Assembly (NCBI GenBank): GCA_016720065.1
Contig: JADJXY010000002.1
Span: forward strand, 199,001-263,000
From: Betaproteobacteria bacterium
GTDB lineage: Bacteria; Pseudomonadota; Gammaproteobacteria; Burkholderiales; Rhodocyclaceae
DNA length: 64,000 bases
Direction: 5' to 3'
Below, in pieces: positions 50,282 to 59,344 of the stretch (its first letter is position 1; each line of letters begins with the position of its first letter). Both the position numbers and the translations under genes were made by a program. The notes beneath the pieces were generated by a model that was given only the letters and a program-made list of their open reading frames with translations, did not search any database and was not told the origin of the DNA.

Positions 50282-50841
50282 AGTTTTATCCCTCTTGCCG
50301 AGAGCGCGGCGGCCAGAGTGTGGGTGGCGCGGGAACAATGCGTCTTGACGCTGCCTTCCGAGCAACCCATGACCGCAGCCGTCTCGGCTACATCCATGTC
50401 CTCCCAGTAACGCATGAGGAAGGCTTCCCGTTGACGCGTCGGCAATTTTGCCACTTCCTCCTCGATGGCGGCTACCGTCCTGGATTGTAAGAGTTGGGCT
50501 TCCGGGGTGACGGAGAGACCGGAAGCGTCCTCGACCTGCATCGATTCCAGGGGGTCGTAGTCCTCGTCGTCGTCCGGACTGAAAGCCGAAAGCATCGATG
50601 TCCACAGCGATCTGACCTTGCTGCGGCGGAAATGATCGCGAACCGTGTTCTGGAGGATGCGCTGAAAGAGCAAGGGCAGTTCCGCGGCGGGTCGATCACC
50701 GTATTTTTCGGCAAGCTTGAGCATGCTGTCCTGAACGATGTCGAGGGCAGCCTCTTCCTCGCGGACGGCGAACATGGCCTGTTTGAATGCGCGGCGCTCA
50801 ACGGATTCGAGAAAATGCGAAAGTTCGTTGGGTGAGGCCAG
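50278..50841 (-). CDS. ECF-type RNA polymerase sigma factor, CTG start
   Basis: 187 residues if it starts at the CTG 50839-50841, which gives LASPNELSHFLESVERRAFKQAMF, matching the beta-proteobacterial family. The first ATG in frame is 22 codons later and would cut helix 1 of region 2. An AGGAG site 7 bases upstream of the CTG supports it. Region 2 spans ALDIVQDSMLKLAEKYG onward; region 4 is LPTRQREAFLMRYWEDMDVAETAAVMGCSEGSVKTH. The end overlaps DUF3619. The stimulus is unknown. Confidence 0.82.
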   Translation of the reverse strand: MASPNELSHFLESVERRAFKQAMFAVREEEAALDIVQDSMLKLAEKYGDRPAAELPLLFQRILQNTVRDHFRRSKVRSLWTSMLSAFSPDDDEDYDPLESMQVEDASGLSVTPEAQLLQSRTVAAIEEEVAKLPTRQREAFLMRYWEDMDVAETAAVMGCSEGSVKTHCSRATHTLAAALSARGIKL

Positions 50842-50896
50842 GTGGTCTCTCCTCGGCGGAAAGCCTTGAAAACCTTATGGTTATTGTACGGATGCC

Positions 50897-50925
50897 TTGA
50901 CCTGTCTTGCCTGGTCGATTATGGT
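50897..50925 (+). promoter_or_regulatory. Promoter of ilvBHC
   Basis: TTGACC (50897-50902) and TATGGT (50920-50925) are spaced 17 bp and lie 38 bp before the ilvB ATG. The spacer is too short for a long leader-peptide attenuator. Confidence 0.55.
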
Positions 50926-50962
50926 TATACGTTTTTCGGGCAACAGCTTTGGTAGGCGAAAA

Positions 50963-52663
50963 ATGATGATCAGCGGTGCGGAAATTGTAATCAGGTGCCT
51001 CCAGGAAGAAAAGGTCGACACGGTCTTTGGTTATCCGGGCGGCTCCGTACTCCATATTTACGACGCCCTGTTCAAGCAGGATCAGGTCAAGCATATCCTG
51101 GTCCGCCACGAACAGGCGGCTGTCCACGCCGCCGACGCCTATTCCCGTTCTTCTCAAAGGGTAGGAGTTGCGCTGGTCACTTCGGGTCCCGGTGTCACCA
51201 ATACCGTGACCGGCATTGCCACCGCCTACATGGATTCAGTGCCCATGGTGGTCATCACCGGGCAGGTACCCACCGCCTATATCGGTCAGGACGCTTTCCA
51301 GGAGTGTGATACCGTTGGCATTACGCGTCCCTGTGTCAAGCACAACTTTCTGGTCAAGGACGTCAAGGATCTCGCCGTCACCATCAAGAAGGCGTTTCAC
51401 ATCGCGGCGACCGGCCGGCCCGGACCGGTGGTGGTCGACATCCCCAAGGACGTCACCGCCCAGATGTGCGAATTCGAGTATCCCAAGACCATTCAGATGC
51501 GTTCCTACAACCCCGTGGTCAAGGGGCATCTGGGGCAGATCAAGAAGGCGGTCCAGCTCCTGGCAGAGGCCAAGCGGCCCATCATCTACACCGGCGGCGG
51601 TGTCATTCTTTCCGACGCGGCGGAGAAGCTTACCGAACTGGCGCGCCGTCTCAACTTCCCGGTGACTAATACCCTCATGGGGTTGGGGGGGTATCCGGCC
51701 ACTGACAAGCAATTTGTCGGCATGCTGGGCATGCACGGCACCTTCGAGGCCAACATGGCCATGCATTACGCGGACGTGATCCTGGCTGTCGGTGCCCGCT
51801 TCGACGACCGTGTCATCGGGAATCCGGGTCATTTTGGCGAGGAACCGCGGCGCATCGTTCACATCGATATCGATCCCTCGTCCATCTCCAAGCGGGTGCG
51901 GGTCGATGTGCCCATTGTCGGAAACGTGCCCGATGTGATCGACGAAATCCTGAAGCTCATGGACGGCGGCTTCACGGCCGATCCCGGCGTGGCCGACTGG
52001 TGGAAGCAGATCGGCGAGTGGCGCGGCCGCGACTGCCTGCGCTACAAGCAGGACAAGCTCATCATGCCCCACTACGTGGTGGAGAAGCTCTACGAGGTTA
52101 CCGGAGGGGACGCCTTCGTCACCTCCGACGTGGGGCAGCACCAGATGTTCGCCGCCCAGTACTACAAGTTCGACAAGCCCCGTCGCTGGATCAACTCGGG
52201 GGGGCTGGGCACCATGGGCGTCGGTCTGCCCTACGCCATGGGTGTCCTGTTTGCCAATCCCGGGGCCCAGGTGGCCTGTGTCACAGGCGAAGCGTCGATC
52301 CAGATGTGCATTCAGGAACTCTCGACCTGCAAGCAATTCGAGCTGCCGATCAAGATCATCAATCTGAACAATGGTTACCTGGGCATGGTGCGCCAGTGGC
52401 AGGAAATGTTCTACTCCAGCCGCTATTCCCACTCCTACGTCACTTCCTTGCCCGACTTCGTCAAGCTGGCCGAGTCCTACGGCCATGTGGGCATGAAGAT
52501 CGAGCGCCCGGAGGACGTCGAACCGGCTCTCAGGAAGGCCTTTACCGAGCACAAGAATGACCTCGTGTTCATGGACTTCATCGTCGATCCGACCGCCAAC
52601 GTCTTCCCCATGGTGGCGGCCGGCAAGGGCCTGACCGAAATGATTCTGGCCGAAGACCTGTGA
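50963..52663 (+). CDS. ilvB: Acetolactate synthase large subunit
   Basis: 566 residues from the start at 50963 (MMISGAEIVIRCL). The catalytic Glu is in LVRHEQAAVHAADAY. The TPP-binding motif is GEASIQMCIQEL...NNGYLGMV; the canonical first part GDGS reads GEAS here. First enzyme of valine, leucine and isoleucine synthesis, FAD and TPP dependent. ilvH follows 17 bp later. Confidence 0.96.
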   Translation: MMISGAEIVIRCLQEEKVDTVFGYPGGSVLHIYDALFKQDQVKHILVRHEQAAVHAADAYSRSSQRVGVALVTSGPGVTNTVTGIATAYMDSVPMVVITGQVPTAYIGQDAFQECDTVGITRPCVKHNFLVKDVKDLAVTIKKAFHIAATGRPGPVVVDIPKDVTAQMCEFEYPKTIQMRSYNPVVKGHLGQIKKAVQLLAEAKRPIIYTGGGVILSDAAEKLTELARRLNFPVTNTLMGLGGYPATDKQFVGMLGMHGTFEANMAMHYADVILAVGARFDDRVIGNPGHFGEEPRRIVHIDIDPSSISKRVRVDVPIVGNVPDVIDEILKLMDGGFTADPGVADWWKQIGEWRGRDCLRYKQDKLIMPHYVVEKLYEVTGGDAFVTSDVGQHQMFAAQYYKFDKPRRWINSGGLGTMGVGLPYAMGVLFANPGAQVACVTGEASIQMCIQELSTCKQFELPIKIINLNNGYLGMVRQWQEMFYSSRYSHSYVTSLPDFVKLAESYGHVGMKIERPEDVEPALRKAFTEHKNDLVFMDFIVDPTANVFPMVAAGKGLTEMILAEDL

Positions 52664-52680
52664 GCGCGGAGACCGACAAC

Positions 52681-53172
52681 ATGCGACACATCATTTCCAT
52701 CCTGATCGAAAACGAAGCCGGTGCCTTGTCCCGTGTGGCTGGACTCTTTTCCGCCCGTGGTTACAACATCGAGTCGCTCACCGTGGCCCCCACCGAGGAT
52801 CCCTCCCTTTCGCGCATGACCATCCTGACCCGGGGGTCCGACGAGGTGCTGGAGCAGATCACTAAGCAGCTCAATAAATTGGTCGATGTGGTCAAGGTGG
52901 TCGATTTGTCGGAAGCCGCCCACGTCGAGCGGGAACTCATGCTCATCAAGTTGCGCGCCACGGGCAAGGACCGCGAGGAGATGAAGCGCATGGCCGACAT
53001 CTTCCGTGGCCGCATCATCGACGTGACCGAATCGACCTACGTGGTCGAACTCACCGGCGCCAGTTCCAAGCTTGATTCCTTCATCGCCGCTCTGGATGGG
53101 GGGCTGATCCTGGAAACCGTACGTACCGGCGTTTGCGGCATAGGCCGCGGCGATCGCATTTTGAAGGTGTGA
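52681..53172 (+). CDS. ilvH: Acetolactate synthase small (regulatory) subunit
   Basis: 163 residues from the start at 52681 (MRHIISILIENEAGALSRV), a standard IlvH ACT domain; a GTG further upstream is not conserved. A second domain (about 80-160) completes the fold. It activates IlvB and confers valine feedback control. Confidence 0.95.
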   Translation: MRHIISILIENEAGALSRVAGLFSARGYNIESLTVAPTEDPSLSRMTILTRGSDEVLEQITKQLNKLVDVVKVVDLSEAAHVERELMLIKLRATGKDREEMKRMADIFRGRIIDVTESTYVVELTGASSKLDSFIAALDGGLILETVRTGVCGIGRGDRILKV

Positions 53173-53257
53173 GACGTAAAAAATGAAAAGTGAAGCGTGA
53201 CGGGTTCATCGCCTTTCGCCTTCCACGTTTCAATGTACTATTTTTTGTGAGGAAACA

Positions 53258-54274
53258 ATGAAAGTTTATTACGACAAGGACGCCGACCTCTCCCTCATCA
53301 AAGGCAAGAAGGTCACCATCGTTGGCTACGGTTCCCAGGGCCATGCCCACGCCCAGAACCTCAAGGATTCCGGCGTCAAGGTGACCGTCGGCCTGCGCAA
53401 GGATGGGGCGTCCTGGTCCAAGGCAGAGAAAGCCGGCCACAAGGTCGAGGAGATCGCCAAGGCCGTCAAGGGTGCAGATGTCGTCATGATCCTTCTGCCG
53501 GATGAGCAGCAACCCTCGGTCTACTACCAGCATGTCGAGCCCAATCTGAAGAAGGGAGCGGCGCTCGCCTTCGCCCACGGCTTCAATATTCACTACAACC
53601 AGATCATTCCCCGCGAGGACGTGGATGTCATCATGGTTGCCCCCAAGGGCCCCGGCCACACGGTTCGGTCCGAGTACCTCAAGGGGGGTGGTGTGCCCTC
53701 CCTGATCGCCGTCTACCAGGACAAGACCGGCAAGGCCAAGGATGTTGCCCTGTCCTACGCCGCGGCCAATGGCGGCACCAAGGGTGGCGTCATCGAGACC
53801 AATTTCCGGGAAGAAACCGAGACCGACCTCTTCGGTGAGCAGGCCGTGCTCTGCGGCGGCGCCGTCGAGCTGGTCAAGATGGGCTTCGAAACCCTGGTTG
53901 AAGCCGGCTACGCTCCCGAAATGGCCTACTTCGAGTGCCTGCACGAACTGAAGCTGATCGTGGACCTCATGTACGAAGGCGGTATCGCCACCATGAATTA
54001 CTCCATCTCCAACAACGCGGAGTATGGCGAGTACGTGACCGGTCCCGAGGTCATCAACGAGCAGTCCCGCGCCGCCATGCGTAATGCCCTCAAGCGCATC
54101 CAGCAGGGTGACTACGCCAAGATGTTCATTCTGGAAGGCAAGACCAACTACCCGGCCATGACCGCCCGCCGCCGCCTGACCGCCGCTCACCCCATCGAGC
54201 AGGTCGGCGCCAAGCTGCGTGACATGATGCCGTGGATCAAGAAGAATAAGCTGGTCGATCAGTCGAAGAACTAA
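53258..54274 (+). CDS. ilvC: Ketol-acid reductoisomerase
   Basis: 338 residues, class I short form. The NADPH-binding VGYGSQGHAHAQNLKDSG, the metal-site VAPKGPGHTVR, and GVIETNFREETETDLFGEQ with AYFECLHELKLIVDLMYEG are present. Converts acetolactate to dihydroxy acids. It is followed by a large hairpin and a terminator. Confidence 0.97.
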   Translation: MKVYYDKDADLSLIKGKKVTIVGYGSQGHAHAQNLKDSGVKVTVGLRKDGASWSKAEKAGHKVEEIAKAVKGADVVMILLPDEQQPSVYYQHVEPNLKKGAALAFAHGFNIHYNQIIPREDVDVIMVAPKGPGHTVRSEYLKGGGVPSLIAVYQDKTGKAKDVALSYAAANGGTKGGVIETNFREETETDLFGEQAVLCGGAVELVKMGFETLVEAGYAPEMAYFECLHELKLIVDLMYEGGIATMNYSISNNAEYGEYVTGPEVINEQSRAAMRNALKRIQQGDYAKMFILEGKTNYPAMTARRRLTAAHPIEQVGAKLRDMMPWIKKNKLVDQSKN

Positions 54275-54289
54275 TTTTGCTGATGGCTC

Positions 54290-54356
54290 GGTAGCGCGTT
54301 GTTGCGCACGCTTGCCGTACTAAAGTACTGTCCGCGTGTGCGCGCCTAGCGCTACC
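54290..54356. repeat. 67-bp nested hairpin after ilvC
   Basis: Outer arms GGTAGCGC (54290-54297) and GCGCTACC (54349-54356), middle arms GCGCACGC (54304-54311) with the near-complement GCGTGTGCGC (54334-54343), and an inner palindrome GTACTAAAGTAC (54317-54328). Not a standard terminator; it resembles a repetitive extragenic element or an mRNA 3'-end stabiliser. It lies between ilvC and the terminator. Confidence 0.6.
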
Positions 54357-54364
54357 TTCCCTTT

Positions 54365-54396
54365 GGGCGGTGTGGCAATCTGCACCGCCCGATTCG
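54365..54396 (+). terminator. Terminator after ilvC
   Basis: Stem GGGCGGTG (54365-54372) / CACCGCCC (54383-54390), followed by GATTCGTTTT. It may only partly stop transcription into psd, which starts 20 bp later. Confidence 0.65.
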
Positions 54397-54409
54397 TTTT
54401 AGGGTTGAA

Positions 54410-55048
54410 ATGAACTATCCCCATCCAATTCTGGCCCGCGAGGGCTGGCCTTTCATCGCCGGCTCGCTGGTCCTGGCGATTGCAGCGTCCTACGCCGGCG
54501 CATGGTCGCTGCCCTTGTGGATCATTTTCATCTTCTGCGTCCAGTTCTTCCGCGACCCGGGTCGCGTGATTGCCGGCAGTGGGCCCAAGAGCGTCGTGGC
54601 GCCTGCCGATGGGCGGGTGATCGTGGTCGAGGAGACCGAAGATCCCTACCTGCAACGCCGCGCCCTCAAGGTCAGCGTGTTCATGAACGTCTTCAATGTT
54701 CATTCCAATCGGGCGCCCATCGACAGCACCGTGCAGCAGAAGTGGTACAACGCGGGCAGCTTCGTCAATGCTGCCCTGGCCAAGGCTTCGATCGAAAATG
54801 AACGTTGCGCTCTCCATCTCAAAACGCAGGATGGGCGGGACGTCACTTGCGTCCAGATTGCCGGCCTGGTGGCCCGGCGCATCCTCAATTATGTCGATGC
54901 CGGAAAGGCCCTCGCCCGGGGTGAGCGTTACGGTTTTATCCGTTTCGGTTCCCGGGTCGATCTGTATCTGCCGCTGGACAGCAAGGTCAAGGTGGCCATA
55001 GGGGAAAAGGTGTATGCTTCGACGACCCTGTTGGCCGAACTCTCCTAG
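54410..55048 (+). CDS. psd: Phosphatidylserine decarboxylase proenzyme (short form)
   Basis: 212 residues. Self-cleaves at Gly180-Ser181 (IRFGSRVD) to form the pyruvoyl cofactor. The N-terminal half has two membrane helices (GWPFIAGSLVLAIAASYAG and LPLWIIFIFCVQFF) and the MNVFNVHSNRAP segment is the family core. Converts phosphatidylserine to phosphatidylethanolamine. pssA, which makes its substrate, follows with a 3-bp gap. Confidence 0.95.
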   Translation: MNYPHPILAREGWPFIAGSLVLAIAASYAGAWSLPLWIIFIFCVQFFRDPGRVIAGSGPKSVVAPADGRVIVVEETEDPYLQRRALKVSVFMNVFNVHSNRAPIDSTVQQKWYNAGSFVNAALAKASIENERCALHLKTQDGRDVTCVQIAGLVARRILNYVDAGKALARGERYGFIRFGSRVDLYLPLDSKVKVAIGEKVYASTTLLAELS

Positions 55049-55051
55049 CCG

Positions 55052-55810
55052 ATGACCGAACTCAAGCCCCGCAAGGCCCTGTTCAATCCCGAGATCAAGC
55101 GCCGCGGGATTTACGTCCTCCCCAATCTGTTCACCACCGCCGCGTTGTTCTGCGGATTTTTCGCCATCGTGCAAGCGATGCAGGGGGATTATTACCGCGC
55201 CGCCCTGGCCATTTTTGTCGCCATGGTCCTGGACGGCCTCGATGGCCGCGTTGCCCGCCTGACCCATACCCAGTCCGCCTTTGGCGCCGAGTACGACTCC
55301 CTTTCCGATATGGTGAGTTTTGGCGCTGCGCCCTCGCTCGTCATGTATGAATGGGCTCTTAAGGACATGGGGCGTCTGGGTTGGATCGCCGCCTTCATCT
55401 ACTGCGCTGGCGCTGCGTTGCGTCTGGCCCGCTTCAACACCACCCTCACCGTGATGGACAAGCGCTTCTTCCAGGGCCTCCCCTCCCCGGCGGCAGCCGC
55501 CCTGGTGGCGGGGTTCGTCTGGGTGATGATCGACCACGGCATCGCCGGGGGCGACGTCCGTTGGCTGGCTTGCGTCCTGACGCTCTTTGCCGGCATCACC
55601 ATGATCACCAATGTACGCTACTACAGCTTCAAGGACGTCAACCTCAAGAAGAGCGTGCCGTTCTTCGTGATCGCCGCCATTGCCCTTGGGTTTGCCGTGG
55701 TGGCCTACAGCCCCGAGGTATCCGCGTTTGGCTTCTTCATCATCTATGCGCTCTCGGGTTATGTCCTGGCACTGGTGGGACTTTTCCGCAAGAAGCCCAC
55801 GCTGGGCTGA
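55052..55810 (+). CDS. pssA: CDP-diacylglycerol-serine O-phosphatidyltransferase
   Basis: 252 residues with several helices. The CDP-alcohol motif is complete: D61, D64-G65, A68-R69, G78, D82, D86. Makes phosphatidylserine from CDP-diacylglycerol and serine, feeding Psd encoded directly upstream. Confidence 0.95.
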   Translation: MTELKPRKALFNPEIKRRGIYVLPNLFTTAALFCGFFAIVQAMQGDYYRAALAIFVAMVLDGLDGRVARLTHTQSAFGAEYDSLSDMVSFGAAPSLVMYEWALKDMGRLGWIAAFIYCAGAALRLARFNTTLTVMDKRFFQGLPSPAAAALVAGFVWVMIDHGIAGGDVRWLACVLTLFAGITMITNVRYYSFKDVNLKKSVPFFVIAAIALGFAVVAYSPEVSAFGFFIIYALSGYVLALVGLFRKKPTLG

Positions 55811-55894
55811 TCCCCGGGGCAGCGCTAGAATGACCGCCTGACGCGAGGGCGGCGGATATCACCGCCGCCCGGAATTTTCCGTACGGAGCACACG

Positions 55895-57436
55895 ATGAAG
55901 CAACCCCTGGTCATTTTCGACACCACCCTGCGCGACGGCGAGCAAAGTCCCGGCGCCTCCATGACCAAGGAGGAAAAGATCCGCGTCGCCCGCCAACTGG
56001 AAAAGATGCGGGTGGACGTCATCGAAGCCGGTTTCGCCGCCGCCTCCCCGGGGGACTTCGACGCCATCCACGCCATTGCTGCTGCCATCAAGGATTCCAC
56101 CGTCTGCTCCCTGGCCCGGGCCAACGAGAACGACATCGGCCGCGCCGGCGAGGCCATCAAGCCCGCCAAATCCGGGCGCATCCATACCTTTATCGCCACC
56201 AGTCCCATCCACATGGAGAAGAAGCTGCGCATGACCCCGGACCAGGTGGTCGAGCAGGCGGTGAAGGCCATCGGCTGGGCGCGGGGCTACACCGACAACG
56301 TCGAGTTCTCCGCCGAAGACGCTGGCCGCTCCGAGCTGGATTTCCTCTGCCGCATCTTCGAGGCGGTGATCAAGGCCGGCGCCACCACCATCAACGTGCC
56401 GGACACCGTCGGCTACAACATCCCCTTCCAGTTCGCCGACACCCTGCGCCAGGTCATCGAGCGGGTGCCCAATTCCGATAAGGTGATCTGGTCCGTCCAT
56501 TGCCACAACGACCTCGGCCTGGCCGTGGCCAACTCCCTGGCCGCCGTCCTGGCCGGCGCCCGCCAGGTGGAATGCACCATCAACGGTCTCGGCGAGCGGG
56601 CCGGCAACGCCTCCCTGGAAGAGGTGGTGATGGCGGTGCGTACCCGGGCCGACGTCTTCCCGGTGGAAACCCGCATCGACACCACCCAGATCGTGCCGGC
56701 CTCCAAACTGGTGTCCCAGATCACCGGCTATCCGGTGCAGCCCAACAAGGCCGTGGTCGGCGCCAACGCCTTTGCCCACGAATCGGGCATCCACCAGGAT
56801 GGCGTCCTGAAGCATCGGGAAACCTACGAAATCATGCGCGCCCAGGACGTGGGCTGGACCCAGAACAAGCTGGTCCTGGGCAAGCACTCGGGCCGCAACG
56901 CCTTCAAGACCAGACTCTCCGAGCTGGGTATCGAATTGGAGAGCGACGAGGCCCTCAACGCCGCATTCGCCCGTTTCAAGGAACTGGCTGACAAGAAACA
57001 CGAGATCTTCGACGAAGACCTGCATGCCCTGGTCTCCGAAGAGGTGGTGACCCCCGAGAACGACCACTACAAGCTCGTCTATTCCCACGTCTGCTCGGAA
57101 ACCGGCGAAATGCCCCACGCCCAGGTCATCCTCGCCGTGGGCGGCGTCGAGCACAAGGGCGAAGCCGACGGCGGCGGGCCGGTGGATGCCACCTTCAAGG
57201 CTATTGAGAGCATTGTCGGTAGCGGGGCCGAACTGCTCCTCTATTCCGTCAACGCCATCACCACCGGCACTGACGCCCAGGGCGAAGTCACTACGCGGCT
57301 ATCCAAGGGCGGACGCATCGTCAATGGCAGCGGCGCCGATACCGACATCGTCATCGCCTCCGCCCGCTCCTACCTCAACGCCCTCAACCGGCTGCATTCC
57401 AGTCTGGAGAAGGTCAAGGCCCAGGGCGACGTATGA
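55895..57436 (+). CDS. leuA: 2-isopropylmalate synthase
   Basis: 513 residues. The catalytic TTLRDGEQSPGASM at the N-terminus, the metal-site HCHNDLGLAVANS, and the regulatory C-terminal domain from about 390 with GSGAELLLYSVNAITTGTDAQGE are all present. Commits 2-oxoisovalerate from the upstream ilv pathway to leucine synthesis and is normally inhibited by leucine. Confidence 0.97.
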   Translation: MKQPLVIFDTTLRDGEQSPGASMTKEEKIRVARQLEKMRVDVIEAGFAAASPGDFDAIHAIAAAIKDSTVCSLARANENDIGRAGEAIKPAKSGRIHTFIATSPIHMEKKLRMTPDQVVEQAVKAIGWARGYTDNVEFSAEDAGRSELDFLCRIFEAVIKAGATTINVPDTVGYNIPFQFADTLRQVIERVPNSDKVIWSVHCHNDLGLAVANSLAAVLAGARQVECTINGLGERAGNASLEEVVMAVRTRADVFPVETRIDTTQIVPASKLVSQITGYPVQPNKAVVGANAFAHESGIHQDGVLKHRETYEIMRAQDVGWTQNKLVLGKHSGRNAFKTRLSELGIELESDEALNAAFARFKELADKKHEIFDEDLHALVSEEVVTPENDHYKLVYSHVCSETGEMPHAQVILAVGGVEHKGEADGGGPVDATFKAIESIVGSGAELLLYSVNAITTGTDAQGEVTTRLSKGGRIVNGSGADTDIVIASARSYLNALNRLHSSLEKVKAQGDV

Positions 57437-57456
57437 CATTCCTCGCGGGGAGCAAG

Positions 57457-57489
57457 AATAGGCTGCCGTCAGGCGGCCTATTCTGTTTT
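57457..57489. terminator. Bidirectional terminator between leuA and DUF2069
   Basis: Near-perfect 11-bp stem AATAGGCTGCC (57457-57467) / GGCGGCCTATT (57472-57482), then CTGTTTTT. Serves the converging leuA and DUF2069 genes. Confidence 0.75.
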
Positions 57490-57828
57490 TGAGGGGCGGG
57501 TGGCGCGCACGTAAAGGATCACCAGGGCGAAAAGCAGGACCACCAGACTCGTTTCGACCATCGCCAGAATCTGCGACAACCCCTGATCGCTGGTGGCCCT
57601 TGCCAGTCCTTCCGCCAGGTAAAGCATGAGGAACAGCGACACCCATTTGTAGGTGTAGCGCTTGCCCCGCAGGATGCCGAACAGGGGGGCGAGGAGGAAG
57701 ACGGCCTTGAGGGCGAGCCAGGAGCCGCCGGGTTTCAAAGGGGCGAGCCACAGTTCCCAGGCCAGGCAGAGGAAGATGAGGGTGACGAGGGCAGCGCTGG
57801 CTGCCAACTGGAGTCGGGCCGGGGTCAA
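57478..57828 (-). CDS. DUF2069 membrane protein
   Basis: 116 residues. A TTG start at 57826-57828 overlaps the wrbA stop (TTGA). Four hydrophobic segments (LQLAASAALVTLIFLCLAW, SWLALKAVFLLAPLFGILRG, VSLFLMLYLAEGLAR, SLVVLLFALVILYVRA) match the DUF2069 family, which is nearly always beside wrbA. Function unknown. Confidence 0.82.
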   Translation of the reverse strand: MTPARLQLAASAALVTLIFLCLAWELWLAPLKPGGSWLALKAVFLLAPLFGILRGKRYTYKWVSLFLMLYLAEGLARATSDQGLSQILAMVETSLVVLLFALVILYVRATRPSKTE

Positions 57829-58421
57829 GGGCGCACCAGTTTGGCGGCGACCTCGGCGAGGCGGCGGCCCTGGGCGAAGGCCAGGCGGCTCTCGGCCTCG
57901 GTCAGGGTGGGGTCGCCGCTGGCGCCGGCGATGTGGCTGGCACCGTAGGGGGTGCCGCCGTGGGTGGTCGTACTGAGATCGGGTTCGGTGAAGGGCAGTC
58001 CCAGCACCAGCATGCCGTGATGCAGGAGAGGCAGGGTCATGGAGATCAGGGTCGTTTCGTTGCCGCCGTGCAGGGCTGCGGTGGAGGTGAAAACGCAGGC
58101 CGGCTTGCCGGCCAGGGTGCCGTTCTGCCAGGCCGCCACCGTGCCGTCCCAGAAGTACTTCATCGGCGCCGCCATATTGCCAAATCGTGTAGGGCTGCCC
58201 AGAGCCAGGGCGCAGCACTCGGCGAGGTCAGCTTCCTCGACGTAAGGGGCGCCGTGGGGCGGTACTTCAGGTTCGGTGGCGATGCAGGTGGGCGATACCC
58301 GCGGAACGGTGCGCAGGCGGGACTGCATGCCGGGCACCGAGTCGATACCCCGGGCGATGCGCTCGGCCAGCGCGCGGACCGATCCGCGGTGGCTGTAGTA
58401 GAGGACGAGAATGTCGTGCAT
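57825..58421 (-). CDS. wrbA: NAD(P)H:quinone oxidoreductase WrbA
   Basis: 198 residues. Flavodoxin-like fold with ILVLYYSHRGSVRALAERIARG (FMN phosphate loop), GSPTRFGNMAAPMKYFWDG and TSTAALHGGNETTL. Two-electron reduction of quinones, protecting against oxidative stress. It overlaps DUF2069 downstream. Confidence 0.93.
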   Translation of the reverse strand: MHDILVLYYSHRGSVRALAERIARGIDSVPGMQSRLRTVPRVSPTCIATEPEVPPHGAPYVEEADLAECCALALGSPTRFGNMAAPMKYFWDGTVAAWQNGTLAGKPACVFTSTAALHGGNETTLISMTLPLLHHGMLVLGLPFTEPDLSTTTHGGTPYGASHIAGASGDPTLTEAESRLAFAQGRRLAEVAAKLVRP

Positions 58422-58507
58422 GGTCGGCTATTATCTCCAAAAGTGCTTGGGTTCAATCTCCCGGAGAATACCGTGCAAGGAATTTCCCCTTTCGAGAGCT
58501 TCCGGCC

Positions 58508-59344
58508 GTGAGCCGCCGACCTTCCCGCCCTCGGGCCGGGGGAGGCGGGCCTGGCGGTGTCGGGGCGATCGTCTCCCGCTTCCGGGAAGAGAATATGGTT
58601 CAGACCAGCGCGGCGCTGGCGTTCACAACGCTTCTGGCCCTTGTTCCGCTCCTGGCCCTCTTTGTCGCCGTCGGGAGTGCCGTGCCCTTCGTCGAAGGGC
58701 TTTTGAGTCGCTTCGACGCCCTCCTGGTCGAAACCCTCCTGCCCAGCGGCAGTAGCGGAACCATCGTCAAATATCTGGGCAATTTTGCGGGTAAGGCGCA
58801 ACGGCTGACCATTCCCGGCATTGTCTTCTTGGCGGCGACGGCGATTTTCCTGCTGGCGACCATCGAGAAAGCATTCAATCACGTCTGGCGGGTGGAACCC
58901 CGGCCGCTTCTCGCGCGTCTCAAACTTTACGCCATCGTCGTTGCGGTCTGGCCCCTCGTCCTGGGTGCGATCGCTGCGCTAATGTCCTTTGCCGTTTCGG
59001 CGTCCCTGGGGGTATTCACGGAACCCCCCTGGGTCCGCATCATGCTGCTGAAGGGGCTCTCCATCGCCCTGTTGGGGCTCTTCTTTGCCTTTCTCTATTA
59101 CGCAGTACCCAACGCCCGGGTGAGTCGCCGCGGGGCCTGCCTGGGGGGGCTGTTCGCCACGCTGCTTTTCGCCGCCATGCAGCGCGGTTTCGAACTTTAC
59201 CTCGGTAGCTTCGGCAGTTTCAGGAGCATCTACGGCGCCTTTGCCACGGTGCCTATCTTCCTGGTGTGGCTGCAACTGTCCTGGGCGGTGATCCTCCTCG
59301 GAGGTCTGCTCGCCGCTACAGTCTTTCGTCCGGGCGGACGGTAA
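58508..59344 (+). CDS. YihY/BrkB-family membrane protein
   Basis: 278 residues, GTG start. The conserved opening SRFREENMVQTSAALAFTTLLALVPLLALF is followed by about six membrane helices; the later RVSRRGACLGGLFATLLFAAM and GAFATVPIFLVWLQLSW are family marks. Older annotation as ribonuclease BN is wrong for this group. Function is not established. Convergent with the following gene, overlapping its end by 29 bases. Confidence 0.85.
   Translation: MSRRPSRPRAGGGGPGGVGAIVSRFREENMVQTSAALAFTTLLALVPLLALFVAVGSAVPFVEGLLSRFDALLVETLLPSGSSGTIVKYLGNFAGKAQRLTIPGIVFLAATAIFLLATIEKAFNHVWRVEPRPLLARLKLYAIVVAVWPLVLGAIAALMSFAVSASLGVFTEPPWVRIMLLKGLSIALLGLFFAFLYYAVPNARVSRRGACLGGLFATLLFAAMQRGFELYLGSFGSFRSIYGAFATVPIFLVWLQLSWAVILLGGLLAATVFRPGGR

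Noticed and set aside
58440..58470. GGTTCAATCTCC stretch resembling a tRNA T-arm
   Set aside because: No matching acceptor, D or anticodon stems around it.
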